Shown here: piece after piece, positions 7,529 through 14,725 of the stretch
Numbering within the stretch: position 1 is the first letter of the stretch
How the letters are laid out: every line of letters begins with the position of its first letter
Assembly (NCBI GenBank): GCA_020722815.1
Contig: DYKB01000013.1
Coordinates: 1 to 46,645, forward strand
Direction: 5' to 3'
Source: Caldithrix sp.
Lineage (GTDB): Bacteria > Zhuqueibacterota > Zhuqueibacteria > Thermofontimicrobiales > Sulfurfontimicrobiaceae
Length of the DNA stretch: 46,645 bases
The notes under the pieces: generated by a model
The model's database searches: none
Told to the model about the DNA's origin: nothing
Seen by the model: the letters and a program-made list of their open reading frames with translations, nothing else
Position numbers and translations under genes: made by a program

Positions 7529-7557
7529 ATATGCTAATTAGTGCATATAAGCATATA
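7528..7557 (+). promoter_or_regulatory. Probable ArsR operator
   Basis: TATATGC (7528-7534) and GCATATA (7543-7549) form a perfect inverted repeat with an 8-base spacer, and a second GCATATA follows at 7551-7557. The site overlaps the -10 box and start region of the gene for an ArsR-family repressor, whose family binds such AT-rich dyads. Binding is inferred from position. Confidence 0.65.
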
Positions 7558-7566
7558 GAGAAAAAG

Positions 7567-7989
7567 ATGGACTTTATAACGTTATTTCGTTCGCTGGGTG
7601 ATGAAACCCGGTTACGCATTTTAAATTTATTTATCCAGAGTAACGAACGCCTTTGCGTCTGTGAATTGACGGATGCTTTACAAGTACCGCAATATACGAT
7701 TTCGAAAGCATTGGCCATTTTACGCAATGCCAGGGTGCTCATTTCGGGCAAAAAGGGTACCTGGGTTTATTATCAACTGAGTACAAAGAATGAATTTCTA
7801 GCCGATTTGATTCAATCGCTGCGAAAATATTTATCAAATTATTTCCCGGAAGATTTTGAACGATTGAAAAAGCGATTACTCTTACGGGAGGATAATATGT
7901 GTGTGATCGGCACTCCATTGAATGAAAAATTGGATCATGAAGTCCAGCAACATTTAAAAAATTGTTTAAACAAAATAAATCAAATTTAA
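7567..7989 (+). CDS. arsR: ArsR-family metal/metalloid-sensing repressor
   Basis: The protein is 140 residues from the ATG at 7567 (MDFITLFRSLGDETRLRIL). The frame also opens at 7531, but that codon lies inside the promoter/operator, so the shorter start is right. The winged-helix domain spans about residues 4-95. The recognition-helix region holds RLCVCELTDAL, with C30 and C32 matching the CVC As(III)-binding motif of classical ArsR; the third cysteine of the E. coli type is absent. The C-terminal extension of about 40 residues has a further Cys (NMCVIG). It probably represses itself and the following redox/efflux genes through the overlapping dyad. The next gene begins 20 bases downstream. 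Confidence 0.9.
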   Translation: MDFITLFRSLGDETRLRILNLFIQSNERLCVCELTDALQVPQYTISKALAILRNARVLISGKKGTWVYYQLSTKNEFLADLIQSLRKYLSNYFPEDFERLKKRLLLREDNMCVIGTPLNEKLDHEVQQHLKNCLNKINQI

Positions 7990-8009
7990 TTTTTTGGAGG
8001 TGTTTTTAA

Positions 8010-8249
8010 ATGACAATCAAAATTTTAGGAACTGGCTGTTTCAATTGCCAAAAACTTGAAGTGCTGACCCGTCAGGCTGGTGAAGAATTGAATATCCAGG
8101 CTAATTTTGAGAAAGTAACTGAAATTGATAAAATCGTGGAATATGGCATTGCCCGCACGCCGGGTCTGGTTATTAATGAAAAAGTCCTCTGTTCCGGCCG
8201 GATTCCGCCAATTAGCCAGATTAAAACCTGGATTCAGGAAGCTGAATAA
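8010..8249 (+). CDS. Small thioredoxin-like redox-active disulfide protein
   Basis: The protein is 79 residues with a strong ribosome site (GGAGG) upstream. It has the mini-thioredoxin fold of the TM0996/MTH895 type: IKILGTGCFNCQKLE with the active pair CFNC, then RTPGLVINEKVLCSGRIP with the cis-Pro loop (TPG). Cytoplasmic, no signal. Genes of this family often sit with ArsR regulators and ArsP-type permeases, as here. It probably reduces or carries thiols or metalloid ligands for the system. The role is inferred from context; the fold assignment is strong. Confidence 0.88.
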   Translation: MTIKILGTGCFNCQKLEVLTRQAGEELNIQANFEKVTEIDKIVEYGIARTPGLVINEKVLCSGRIPPISQIKTWIQEAE

Positions 8250-8261
8250 TATACTAAAGCC

Positions 8262-8431
8262 GGAGTAGTTTTCGGTTTTTCTTGCCCTCACCCCAATAGA
8301 TTCTAGCAATTTGAGTAGGGGAGTATAAGTAGGGAGTAGTTTTCGGTTTTTCTTGCCCTCACCCCAACCCTCTCCCGGGGGGAGAGGGCGTAGCTATTCC
8401 CTTTCCCTCTGGGAGAGGGTTAGGGTGAGGG
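8262..8431. repeat. 35-bp direct repeat fused to a CCCTCACCCC inverted repeat
   Basis: An identical 35-base unit lies at 8262-8296 and 8333-8367. The second copy runs into a palindrome (8356-8431) with arms beginning CCCTCACCCCAACCCTCTCC and ending with the complementary AGGGTTAGGGTGAGGG. The centre GAGAGGGCGTAGCTATTCCC is also at about 25973-25992, and in reverse at about 14050-14070. The duplication looks like a failed or repeated insertion of one end. Confidence 0.75.
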
Positions 8432-8512
8432 CTTTGGGATGACAATGATAATATCCGAAAACCATTTCGGCTTGAATATAGATACTTTTAATAAATTTTA
8501 CAAATGATTTTC

Positions 8513-8532
8513 TGCGTTCGAACACGAACGCA
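8513..8532. repeat. TGCGTTCG-CGAACGCA hairpin
   Basis: TGCGTTCG (8513-8520) pairs exactly with CGAACGCA (8525-8532) around AACA, just upstream of the thioredoxin lipoprotein gene. It could be a regulatory hairpin or part of the dispersed-repeat block before it. Confidence 0.4.
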
Positions 8533-8559
8533 AGAAATTATACATAAATGAGGCTTTTT

Positions 8560-9009
8560 ATGAACAATATTCTCGGATTTCTGCTCGCCATCGGTATTTT
8601 CACCCTGCTATATGGTTGTGGACAGAATAAAGCTCAGACGAAATCCGATTCTACCGCGCCTGGTTCAAAAACGGCGAAAGTGAACACCACCCGCCAAACC
8701 GCACCGAAAGTGACTTTTATTGAATTGGGTTCAGTAAATTGTATCCCCTGCAAAATGATGCAGCCGGTCATGAAGGCCGCGGAAGAAAAATTTGGCAAAC
8801 AGTTGAAAGTGGTCTTCTATGATGTCTGGCAGGATAATGCTCCGGCACGTCAATATGGCATTCGCGTTATTCCCACCCCGGTTTTCCTTGATGAAACAGG
8901 TAAAGAATTCTTCCGACATGAAGGTTTTTTTGCTGAGGCTGAAATTGAGAGATTATTAATGGACCGGGGACTGAAAGTTATCCCCAAAACTGAACCGAAA
9001 AAAAATTGA
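8560..9009 (+). CDS. Thioredoxin-fold lipoprotein
   Basis: The protein is 149 residues from the ATG at 8560. I prefer this start because GAGG (8550-8553) precedes it by 6 bases; an in-frame ATG at 8548 overlaps that site and adds four residues. The leader ends in the lipobox LLYGC, so the protein should be lipidated and membrane-anchored on the outer face of the inner membrane or in the outer membrane. After a Ser/Thr/Lys-rich linker comes a thioredoxin domain with active site CIPC (SVNCIPCKMMQPVM), VFYDVWQD, and the cis-Pro loop VIPTPVFLDETG. The next gene, 6 bases on, encodes a CcdA-like electron carrier, its likely reductant. Confidence 0.88.
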   Translation: MNNILGFLLAIGIFTLLYGCGQNKAQTKSDSTAPGSKTAKVNTTRQTAPKVTFIELGSVNCIPCKMMQPVMKAAEEKFGKQLKVVFYDVWQDNAPARQYGIRVIPTPVFLDETGKEFFRHEGFFAEAEIERLLMDRGLKVIPKTEPKKN

Positions 9010-9015
9010 GTCCGA

Positions 9016-9710
9016 ATGATAACTGAAATTTTTACCTGGTTGAATCAGGCATTGAGTGGAAATCCCGCCATCGCCCTTTTGGCCGCCTTTGGTTGGGGAT
9101 TCTCAGCATTTTACTGAGTCCCTGTCATCTGTCCAGTATCCCGCTGATAATCGCATTTATTGATAAACAGGGACGGGTGTCTTTTAAAAGGGCGTTCTGG
9201 TTATCACTGGTATTTGCAACGGGAATTTTAATCTCCATTGCCGGAATTGGATTGATTACGGCTTCGATGGGGCGATTGATGGGCGATGTGGGGACCACGG
9301 GGAAGTACATTGTGGCCGTTGTCTTCTTTATCGTTGGCTTGCATCTGCTGGATATTATTCCAGCGCCCTGGAGCGGTGCCTCCGGTAGTTCTGTCAAACA
9401 AAAAGGGCTCCTAGCTGCCCTGATTTTAGGTCTCATCTTCGGCATTGGATTAAACCCCTGTACGTTTGCTTTTATGGCGCCATTACTGGGAGTGGTTTTT
9501 AGTGTTTCGGCAACACAAATTTGGTTTGCCATCGCTCTATTATTTGCATTTGGTATTGGCCATTGTTCAGTAATCGTCCTGGCCGGAACCTTCACTGAAA
9601 AAGTCCAACACTACCTCAACTGGTCCGAAAAGACCCGAGGGGCTATAATTTTACGCAGAATTTGTGGGGTATTGGTGATTTTGGGGGGAATTTATCTTCT
9701 CATTGCCTGA
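9016..9710 (+). CDS. ccdA: CcdA-family thiol-electron transporter, apparent frameshift
   Basis: Two frames make one gene. From ATG 9016 the product starts MITEIFTWLNQALSG and reads as a normal CcdA N-terminus to AAFGWG, then stops at 9115-9117. The next frame takes over at about 9095 with ILSILLSPCHLSSIPL and runs to 9710. One more G in the G-run at 9095-9098 would join them into a continuous protein of about 231 residues with six membrane segments. The two CcdA cysteines are in LSPCHLSSIP and LNPCTFAFMAP. CcdA passes electrons from cytoplasmic thioredoxin across the membrane, here probably to the lipoprotein thioredoxin just upstream. The break is either a real mutation or a sequence error. 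As written, translation from TTG 9093 would lack the first segment. Confidence 0.8.
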
Positions 9711-9778
9711 AAAAACTTCGATACCACATCCAACCTGAAGTATTCATAAAGAATCATTTTCCGGCAGATTGATTTAGC

Positions 9779-9869
9779 GGCAGAATAATTTTTTTAAAAC
9801 GTGATTTTCTACCCGGTAGATTCGTTTGTAGCTGGTTCATTGTTTTACCTGTCAATCAATTATTCTGCC
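9779..9869. repeat. Inverted pair GGCAGAATAATT / AATTATTCTGCC
   Basis: Exact 12-base arms at 9779-9790 and 9858-9869 bound 67 bases in the gap between ccdA and the permease gene. It resembles a short MITE remnant. I see nothing else in 9711-9992. Confidence 0.5.
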
Positions 9870-9992
9870 ATTTAAAAGTCTTTTAAACAATTGGGCAATG
9901 GCAAAATGTATGAATAATCCAGGTTAAAGCGTTTCCAACTTAAAAATCTATTAAATCCCTGTCATCCGCGTTTTATTTAATTTGAAAAAAAT

Positions 9993-11174
9993 ATGGAAAA
10001 CAAAATGAAAGATCGAACTAAACTTATTATTATTATCACAATTTTTCTGGCTGCATATTATATTCCTTTCAGCCAGATGAATGTCCAGCAGGCATTACTG
10101 GAAGCCTTTTTTATGCTGCAGGATTATGCGCGCGAGCATGTGCTTTTCTGTCTCATTCCTGCGCTTTTTATCGCCGGCGCCATTGCTGTTTTTATCAATC
10201 AGGATGCGGTGATGAAATATTTCGGCGCACAGGCGAAAAAGTGGTTAGCGTACACCATCGCTTCGATTTCCGGGACAATTCTCGCCGTCTGTTCCTGTAC
10301 GGTTCTGCCGCTTTTCGCCGGCATTTACAAACGCGGCGCCGGTATTGGGCCAGCCACGGCTTTCCTGTATTCCGGCCCGGCCATCAATATTTTAGCCATC
10401 ATCCTGACCGCCAGAGTTCTCGGCCCGGAAATGGGAATTGCCCGCGCGATTGGTGCAATTTCATTTTCAGTAATTACTGGTCTCGCCATGGCTTTTATTT
10501 ACCGCAAGGAAGAAAAAAATCGAAATGAAAAGGCGATGAATTTTGCCATGGGAAACGAAGCCAGTACGCGGCCACTCTGGAAAAACATGCTTTATTTTCT
10601 GACCCTGGTGCTGATTCTCATTTTCGCGGCCTGGGGCAAACTGGCCGAATCGATCGGCTTCTGGAACGCTGTTTTTCAGATAAAATGGCTGTTGACTGGC
10701 ATTTTATTGCTCGCATTGATCGGTGAATTATGGCGCTGGTTTAAAAAAGATGAATTAAATGAATGGGTGAATCAAACCTGGTTTTTTGCCTGGCAGATTT
10801 TGCCGTTACTGTTTGGCGGCGTGCTGGTGGCTGGATTTTTAATGGGACGACCCGATACCAACGCTGGCATCATTCCGGCAGCGTGGATTCAAACAGCAGT
10901 CGGTGGCAATTCTTTATGGGCGAATCTGTTCGCATCGGTTGCTGGTGCGCTCATGTATTTCGCCACCCTGACGGAAGTGCCGATTTTGCAGGGATTACTT
11001 GGGGCTGGCATGGGCAAAGGCCCTGCCCTGGCGCTTTTATTGGCGGGTCCAGCCTTAAGTTTACCCAGTATGCTGGTTATTCGAACTGTGATGGGGACGA
11101 AAAAGGCGTTGACATATATTGCGTTGGTTCTGGTCATGGCAACGATCACGGGGATGATATTGGGAAATCTTTAA
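9993..11174 (+). CDS. ArsP-type permease (DUF318 family)
   Basis: The protein is 393 residues; the start at 9993 or the in-frame ATG at 10005 (MKDRTK) cannot be separated, as neither has a strong ribosome site. It has eight to ten hydrophobic segments in two halves, with the family signature SCTVLPLFAGIYKRGAGIGPATAFLYSGPA (about residues 100-130; key motif CSCTVLP then SGPAINILA) and the second-half counterpart TLTEVPILQGLLGAGMGKGPALALLLAGPALSLP. The family includes ArsP, an exporter of trivalent organoarsenicals; others are of unknown substrate. It lies downstream of an ArsR-type repressor with a CVC site and three thiol-redox proteins, so metalloid or thiol-reactive compound efflux is likely. 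The 280-base gap before it means it may have its own promoter. Confidence 0.85.
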   Translation: MENKMKDRTKLIIIITIFLAAYYIPFSQMNVQQALLEAFFMLQDYAREHVLFCLIPALFIAGAIAVFINQDAVMKYFGAQAKKWLAYTIASISGTILAVCSCTVLPLFAGIYKRGAGIGPATAFLYSGPAINILAIILTARVLGPEMGIARAIGAISFSVITGLAMAFIYRKEEKNRNEKAMNFAMGNEASTRPLWKNMLYFLTLVLILIFAAWGKLAESIGFWNAVFQIKWLLTGILLLALIGELWRWFKKDELNEWVNQTWFFAWQILPLLFGGVLVAGFLMGRPDTNAGIIPAAWIQTAVGGNSLWANLFASVAGALMYFATLTEVPILQGLLGAGMGKGPALALLLAGPALSLPSMLVIRTVMGTKKALTYIALVLVMATITGMILGNL

Positions 11175-11381
11175 ATTTTCGATATTTTAAGAAGATAGAC
11201 CGTTGCATTATACCGCTGAGCGGTGTAACAAAGGGAAGTTTTTAATCCCGCAGAGACGAATGAAAATAGCCCATAGATTTATCGATAAAAACCGGTTATC
11301 AATCCAACCACCGTACACAAATGCCTAATTTTTGTAAAAGATGCGTATGACTGGCAAAATCAGGTTTCGACCCACTATTAG
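11175..11381. other. Non-coding gap after the permease
   Basis: No intact gene. I see no terminator with a T-run. It leads into a gene remnant at 11382. Confidence 0.3.
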
Positions 11382-11585
11382 CGTCTTGAAAAAATTGAAG
11401 GCGATAGTTCTGTCCTTCGCGAATGGAATTTTCCGCCGATTAAATATCGGTGGACCACGGCTCAGGCACTGGAAAATTTTGCTTGGGATGTGAATTTTAA
11501 AGTCGTGACGCGCTTTAGTGATGGGTTTTGCCCCCCCTACCAGGAAGGAGATGCCTGCATGATTTATGTTTATGAAAAACGATAA
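11382..11585 (+). pseudogene. Unidentified gene remnant, C-terminal 67 codons
   Basis: An open frame with no start codon in a sensible place follows an in-frame TAG (11379-11381). It reads as plausible protein: IEGDSSVLREWNFPPIKYRW, then a middle part with ALENFAWDVNFKVVTRF, ending FCPPYQEGDACMIYVYEKR before TAA at 11583. Codon use and residue balance look like genuine coding DNA. It is probably the tail of a degraded gene. I do not recognise the family. An antisense frame over the same bases is less protein-like. Confidence 0.4.
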
Positions 11586-11973
11586 GTTTTTGCTAACATC
11601 GCTCACGGAACTATACCAGAAACCACTTAAAAACGACTTTCCGCCAACATGAACGATTGACGATTGGCCTTTCGCGGTTGATATTTTAATAGTTATGTTT
11701 AAATGAAACTACCCGGGTTGGCTGATTCAGGGTTCAATGTTCACGGTTAGAAACCTTTCGTTTATATCTGATCAATCAGTCCACGAAAAATCTCGGAAGT
11801 TTAAAAGCTAATTAACGATTTTTAACGGTATAATTCCTGCAAACTTCAAAAATCACCAATCGTCAAGCCTGGTTCTGAAATCAAAAATATAACCGTTTCT
11901 TTCAGATACATCACAATCAGGCCGGACCTGGTTCATCTTTATAAATTGAGTGGATATAGGTGGTTTAATTACT
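11586..11973. other. Gene-free stretch with repeat fragments
   Basis: No coding frame. About 11712-11760 repeats words found at 4757-4796 (GGTTGG, GATTCAGGGTT, AAACCTTTC). Confidence 0.35.
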
Positions 11974-12190
11974 ACCTGAAATTCTAAAATGGAAATTTAT
12001 GAGGTAATGAAGCCATGAAAGACCCTCTCCTGCCTCCTCAAAATTCCCAAAAACGGAATTTGGGGCCGAGAAATCCCGGTTTTCTCCCCCATTATCGTTT
12101 TTTGAAAATGGGGGGAGATATAGAGTGGGTTAATATGCCACCGAAAATAGCTTAACCAGAGAAAAACTGTTTCATTTTAGAATTTCAGGT
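11974..12190. mobile_element. MITE family 1, copy A (217 bp)
   Basis: The ends are ACCTGAAATTCTAAAATG (11974-11991) and its exact reverse complement CATTTTAGAATTTCAGGT (12173-12190). The interior has the family features: GAAAGACCC near the left end, an AAAACGGAATTT motif, and C-rich/G-rich arms (CTCCCCCAT, then ATGGGGGGAGA). Copies B and C share ends and interior. No transposase gene. Confidence 0.85.
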
Positions 12191-12202
12191 GTTACATTTT
12201 TA

Positions 12203-12235
12203 TTTTAGACCGCCAGTTGACTGGCTGTCTGAAAT
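12203..12235. repeat. Imperfect hairpin related to 6066-6100
   Basis: TTTTAGACCGCCAG and CTGGCTGTCTGAAA pair with one internal mismatch around TTGA, directly beside the right end of MITE copy A. Confidence 0.45.
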
Positions 12236-12329
12236 TTTTATTCATAAAACCTGCCACAAAATTCATAAAAATTATATCATCAGGAACTTAATGATGCTGA
12301 ATTACGTTTCTATGCTTTATTAAATTAAT

Positions 12330-12385
12330 AAATTCAGGTGATGGAGTCCACCATCGACCGCCTTTCGGGCTGATGACTCCTGTGG
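12330..12385 (+). ncRNA. Fluoride riboswitch (crcB motif)
   Basis: GGTGATGGAGTCCACC (12337-12352) followed by CGACCGCC and GGCTGATGACTCCT (12368-12381) is the conserved core of the fluoride riboswitch, including the pseudoknot-forming GATGG and the GGCTGATGACTCC end. It lies 27 bases before the crcB start codon, the gene class it classically controls. The short distance to the ribosome site suggests control of translation start or early termination; no separate terminator stem is obvious. Confidence 0.92.
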
Positions 12386-12407
12386 AATTGGAAATTAAGG
12401 AAAAGGA

Positions 12408-12785
12408 ATGAATCGAATTTTACTCATTGGAATCGGCGGATTCGTCGGTTCGATTTTGCGTTATGGACTTAGTGGTCTGGTACATCAGACATTTACCAAA
12501 ACCTGGTTCCCCGTTGGAACACTTATTGTAAATATATTGGGATGTTTTTTAATTGGTCTGTTGGGTGGATTGGCTGAAAATCGACAGGTTTTTACACCGG
12601 AATTTCGATTACTGGTGTTTATTGGATTTTTAGGGGGCTTTACCACATTTTCGACATTTATGTATGAAATCTTCTCTTTTTCACGGGATGGGCAATTTTT
12701 TATATCATTTGCCAATCTGGGAATGCATATTATTTTAGGTTTTTGCAGTGCCTGGTTTGGGAATTCGATTTCTAAAATTTTTTAA
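12408..12785 (+). CDS. crcB: Fluoride channel CrcB/Fluc
   Basis: The protein is 125 residues, with four hydrophobic segments and the Fluc signatures GIGGFVGSILRYGLSG (N-terminal), FPVGTLIVNILGCFLIGLL, and FIGFLGGFTTFSTFMYE with the Gly-rich helix break and pore Phe/Ser/Thr residues. Fluc proteins work as antiparallel dimers that expel fluoride through the inner membrane. Regulation is visible: a fluoride riboswitch lies directly upstream. The next gene, a DUF190 protein, follows 15 bases on, a common partner of crcB. Confidence 0.95.
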   Translation: MNRILLIGIGGFVGSILRYGLSGLVHQTFTKTWFPVGTLIVNILGCFLIGLLGGLAENRQVFTPEFRLLVFIGFLGGFTTFSTFMYEIFSFSRDGQFFISFANLGMHIILGFCSAWFGNSISKIF

Positions 12786-12800
12786 AAAAGGAGAAATAAG

Positions 12801-13151
12801 ATGATCCTCCCTGAAGATGGACATTTATTGCGAATTTTTATTGGTGAAAGTGATAAATACGAAGGCCAGCCACTTTTTGAGTGGATAGTCCAGAAAGCCC
12901 GTGAAAATTGTCTGGCGGGAGCGACGGTAATACGCGGCCTGGAAGGATTTGGCGCCCATAGTCGGCTCCATACAGCCAAAATTCTTCGTCTTTCTGATGA
13001 TCTGCCAATAATTATTGAAATTGTCGACACTTTGGAAAAAATCGAAGCTTTCATGCCACTGATTGATAGCGCTATCACCGAAGGGCTGGCAACGCTGGAA
13101 AGAGTTCAGATTCGTTTTTATCGGGCCGGGGTGATTGAGAAAAATTCTTGA
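12801..13151 (+). CDS. DUF190-domain protein
   Basis: The protein is 116 residues with a clear ribosome site (AAGGAG). It contains the PII-like DUF190 domain: LLRIFIGESDKYEGQPLFEWIVQKARE, AGATVIRGLEGFGA at about 40-53, LSDDLPIIIEIVD, and FMPLID near the end. The family is a ferredoxin-like, often trimeric fold and frequently accompanies crcB. Its biochemical role is not settled; a modulating role on the channel is a guess from gene order. It shares the riboswitch-controlled transcript with crcB. Confidence 0.92.
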   Translation: MILPEDGHLLRIFIGESDKYEGQPLFEWIVQKARENCLAGATVIRGLEGFGAHSRLHTAKILRLSDDLPIIIEIVDTLEKIEAFMPLIDSAITEGLATLERVQIRFYRAGVIEKNS

Positions 13152-13184
13152 ATGGGTAAAGATTTGTTAAATTAAGAGTAAAAT

Positions 13185-13278
13185 GGGGTGCGTAGTGCGT
13201 AAGGCGTGATGTGGAATGCGTAAAACGTGGGGAGTAAGGTGTAATTTACGTAGCATGTCATACGCATTACGTATCCCG
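13185..13278. repeat. GCGTAATACGTA-type imperfect palindrome
   Basis: GCGTAGTGCGTAAGGCGTGATG, read as two arms, faces TACGCATTACGTATCC. It is the same family as 6350-6455, 30107-30237 and 35645-35709. Confidence 0.5.
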
Positions 13279-13290
13279 AAACATATATAA

Positions 13291-13502
13291 ACTAAAATTC
13301 TAAAATTGAAATTTATGTTGGTCTGAATTTAAAAAAGCTTCCACCTGCCTTCCAATATTCCAAAAAACGGAATTTAGGGGAGAGGGCTGTCCGGTTCTCT
13401 TCTCCATCTTCGCTTTTTGAAAACCGGGTGACACAGAGAGGGTCATTTTCTCACCGAAAACGACTTCACATGAAAATGACATTTCATTTTAGATTTTCAG
13501 GT
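13291..13502. mobile_element. MITE family 1, copy B (212 bp)
   Basis: The left end ACTAAAATTCTAAAATTG and the right end CATTTTAGATTTTCAGGT are slightly diverged versions of the family ends. Internal AAAACGGAATTTAGGGGAG and CTTCGCTTTTTGAAAA match copies A and C. It ends 24 bases before the next start codon, so any transcript or ribosome-site context of that gene comes from the element's edge. Confidence 0.8.
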
Positions 13503-13526
13503 TATCAATGATGAGAGTGTAAAATT

Positions 13527-13862
13527 ATGACTGCAATTGTACAGATTCAGGCTGGTATATGTGGCTTTACAACGAACGTCGATGCCAGCAGCGAAGATTA
13601 TCAAAATGTTACCTTATTGATTACAAGTAATTGTGAAAAAATACAACAACTGGCAGCAATACTGCAGCAACACAATCCGCTCGACGCTTATCTGGAAATT
13701 TCATCAAACTCCAGCAGCATCATCTTGTCCAGCGTGCGAAAAATACAAACGGGATGTTGTGCCGGTTGTGTCGTCCCCGCCGGTATATTTAAAGCCATGC
13801 AGGTGGCAGCGGGTTTGGCGCTGGCAAAAGATGTTGAGCTTAAAATTTCACGGGAAGAGTGA
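13527..13862 (+). CDS. Small five-cysteine protein, DUF6951-like (copy 2)
   Basis: The protein is 111 residues, a paralogue of the protein at 7117-7443. It aligns without gaps, with cysteines at the same positions (C12, C36, C77, C78, C81). The motifs ICGFTTNV and GCCAGCVVPAGIFKAMQV are nearly identical, while the middle (residues 20-70) has diverged. That pattern points to a conserved cysteine-based site, perhaps a metal or Fe-S site. The ribosome site is weak, as the upstream DNA is the end of a MITE. It follows the fluoride genes but on a separate unit. Function unknown. Confidence 0.75.
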   Translation: MTAIVQIQAGICGFTTNVDASSEDYQNVTLLITSNCEKIQQLAAILQQHNPLDAYLEISSNSSSIILSSVRKIQTGCCAGCVVPAGIFKAMQVAAGLALAKDVELKISREE

Positions 13863-14480
13863 ATTCCTTTTGCCGATAGTTCGATTTTTTAAATGAGATG
13901 ATAATAAGACTGTCTCATATTATCTGTTTTAATAAACAAGATTAGTCGAGTCGGTTTAAGTGGATTTTAATTTTATTGGCGTATATTTTACCTTAGACTT
14001 TTTAATTACGTAAAATCGAATCCCTCACTTTCTCTTTCACCCAAAGGGGAGCGGAAATAGCTACGCCCTCTTAGTATGGTTGATCCTTATCCACATCTCA
14101 TTGTTGGACACGGGGAAAAGATGATTTAGTGCAATCAATCGCTTGAGGATTAACCCTCAGGCGATTGGCGGTTTCTCCATTTCCAGTAACCAATATGGGT
14201 AAGGATCAGCTTTTGGGGGGAAAGTCTGCATATCTGTCAGATTAAATCTTAACGTTTTAAAAAATAGATGAATAGCCACGATCCTTAGCGGCTGTTCGAG
14301 GACTAACCTTGCGAAGGTTTTTGAATAGCAAATATTATATATATTGATTAATATTTTATTTTCAATTTATATATTGTATTATATTTAACTTTCGCAAGGT
14401 TATTATCGGCCAATTTTTTAGAGGCTCTTTAGCTCGTGGTTTTGAAGGTGTCCCTCCACTTTGGGGGTGGCTTTTAAGTC
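13863..14480. other. Repeat-rich gene-free DNA
   Basis: No gene. A fragment with AATAGCTACGCCCTC (about 14056-14070) is the reverse of the 8.4-kb palindrome core. An inverted pair TGATCCTTA (14081-14089) and TAAGGATCA (14200-14208) bounds sequence with a GTTGGACACGGGG-like motif that is shared with 17250-17265. AACCTTGCGAA (14305-14315) and TTCGCAAGGTT (14391-14401) are the arms of the hairpin family of 2607-2651, split by AT-rich DNA. Confidence 0.5.
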
Positions 14481-14725
14481 GATAGCCATCAGGTTTAGAC
14501 TTTAAATCATTAAAAAACAATTGAATAGCCACGATCTTTAGCTCGTGGATCAAATTACCTCCAAATTTTTTAAAGTGGGTTTTAACCCACGGGTGTATAA
14601 AAAATCGGGCTTAAAAGCCCGGCGATTAACGGGGCACATATAGAACCACGAGCTAACGCTCGTGGCAATTCAATAGTAACTTATTGAAATTCAAATTCTT
14701 ATCACCTTAACCTGACGGCTATGCC
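14481..14725. mobile_element. MITE family 2 (CACGAGC element), copy 1
   Basis: It runs from ATAGCCATCAGG to CCTGACGGCTATGCC, an inverted terminal pair. The interior is a chain of stem-loops: CCACGATCTTTAGCTCGTGG, GTGGGTTTTAACCCAC, CGGGCTTAAAAGCCCG, and CCACGAGCTAACGCTCGTGG. The same chain in the opposite orientation is at 17329-17572. It could fold into four hairpins as RNA or single-stranded DNA. No coding frame. Confidence 0.8.

Noticed and set aside
9093..9710. A complete CcdA-like gene starting at TTG 9093
   Set aside because: The previous frame from ATG 9016 supplies the missing first segment with natural sequence up to the G-run, so a frameshifted longer gene fits better.
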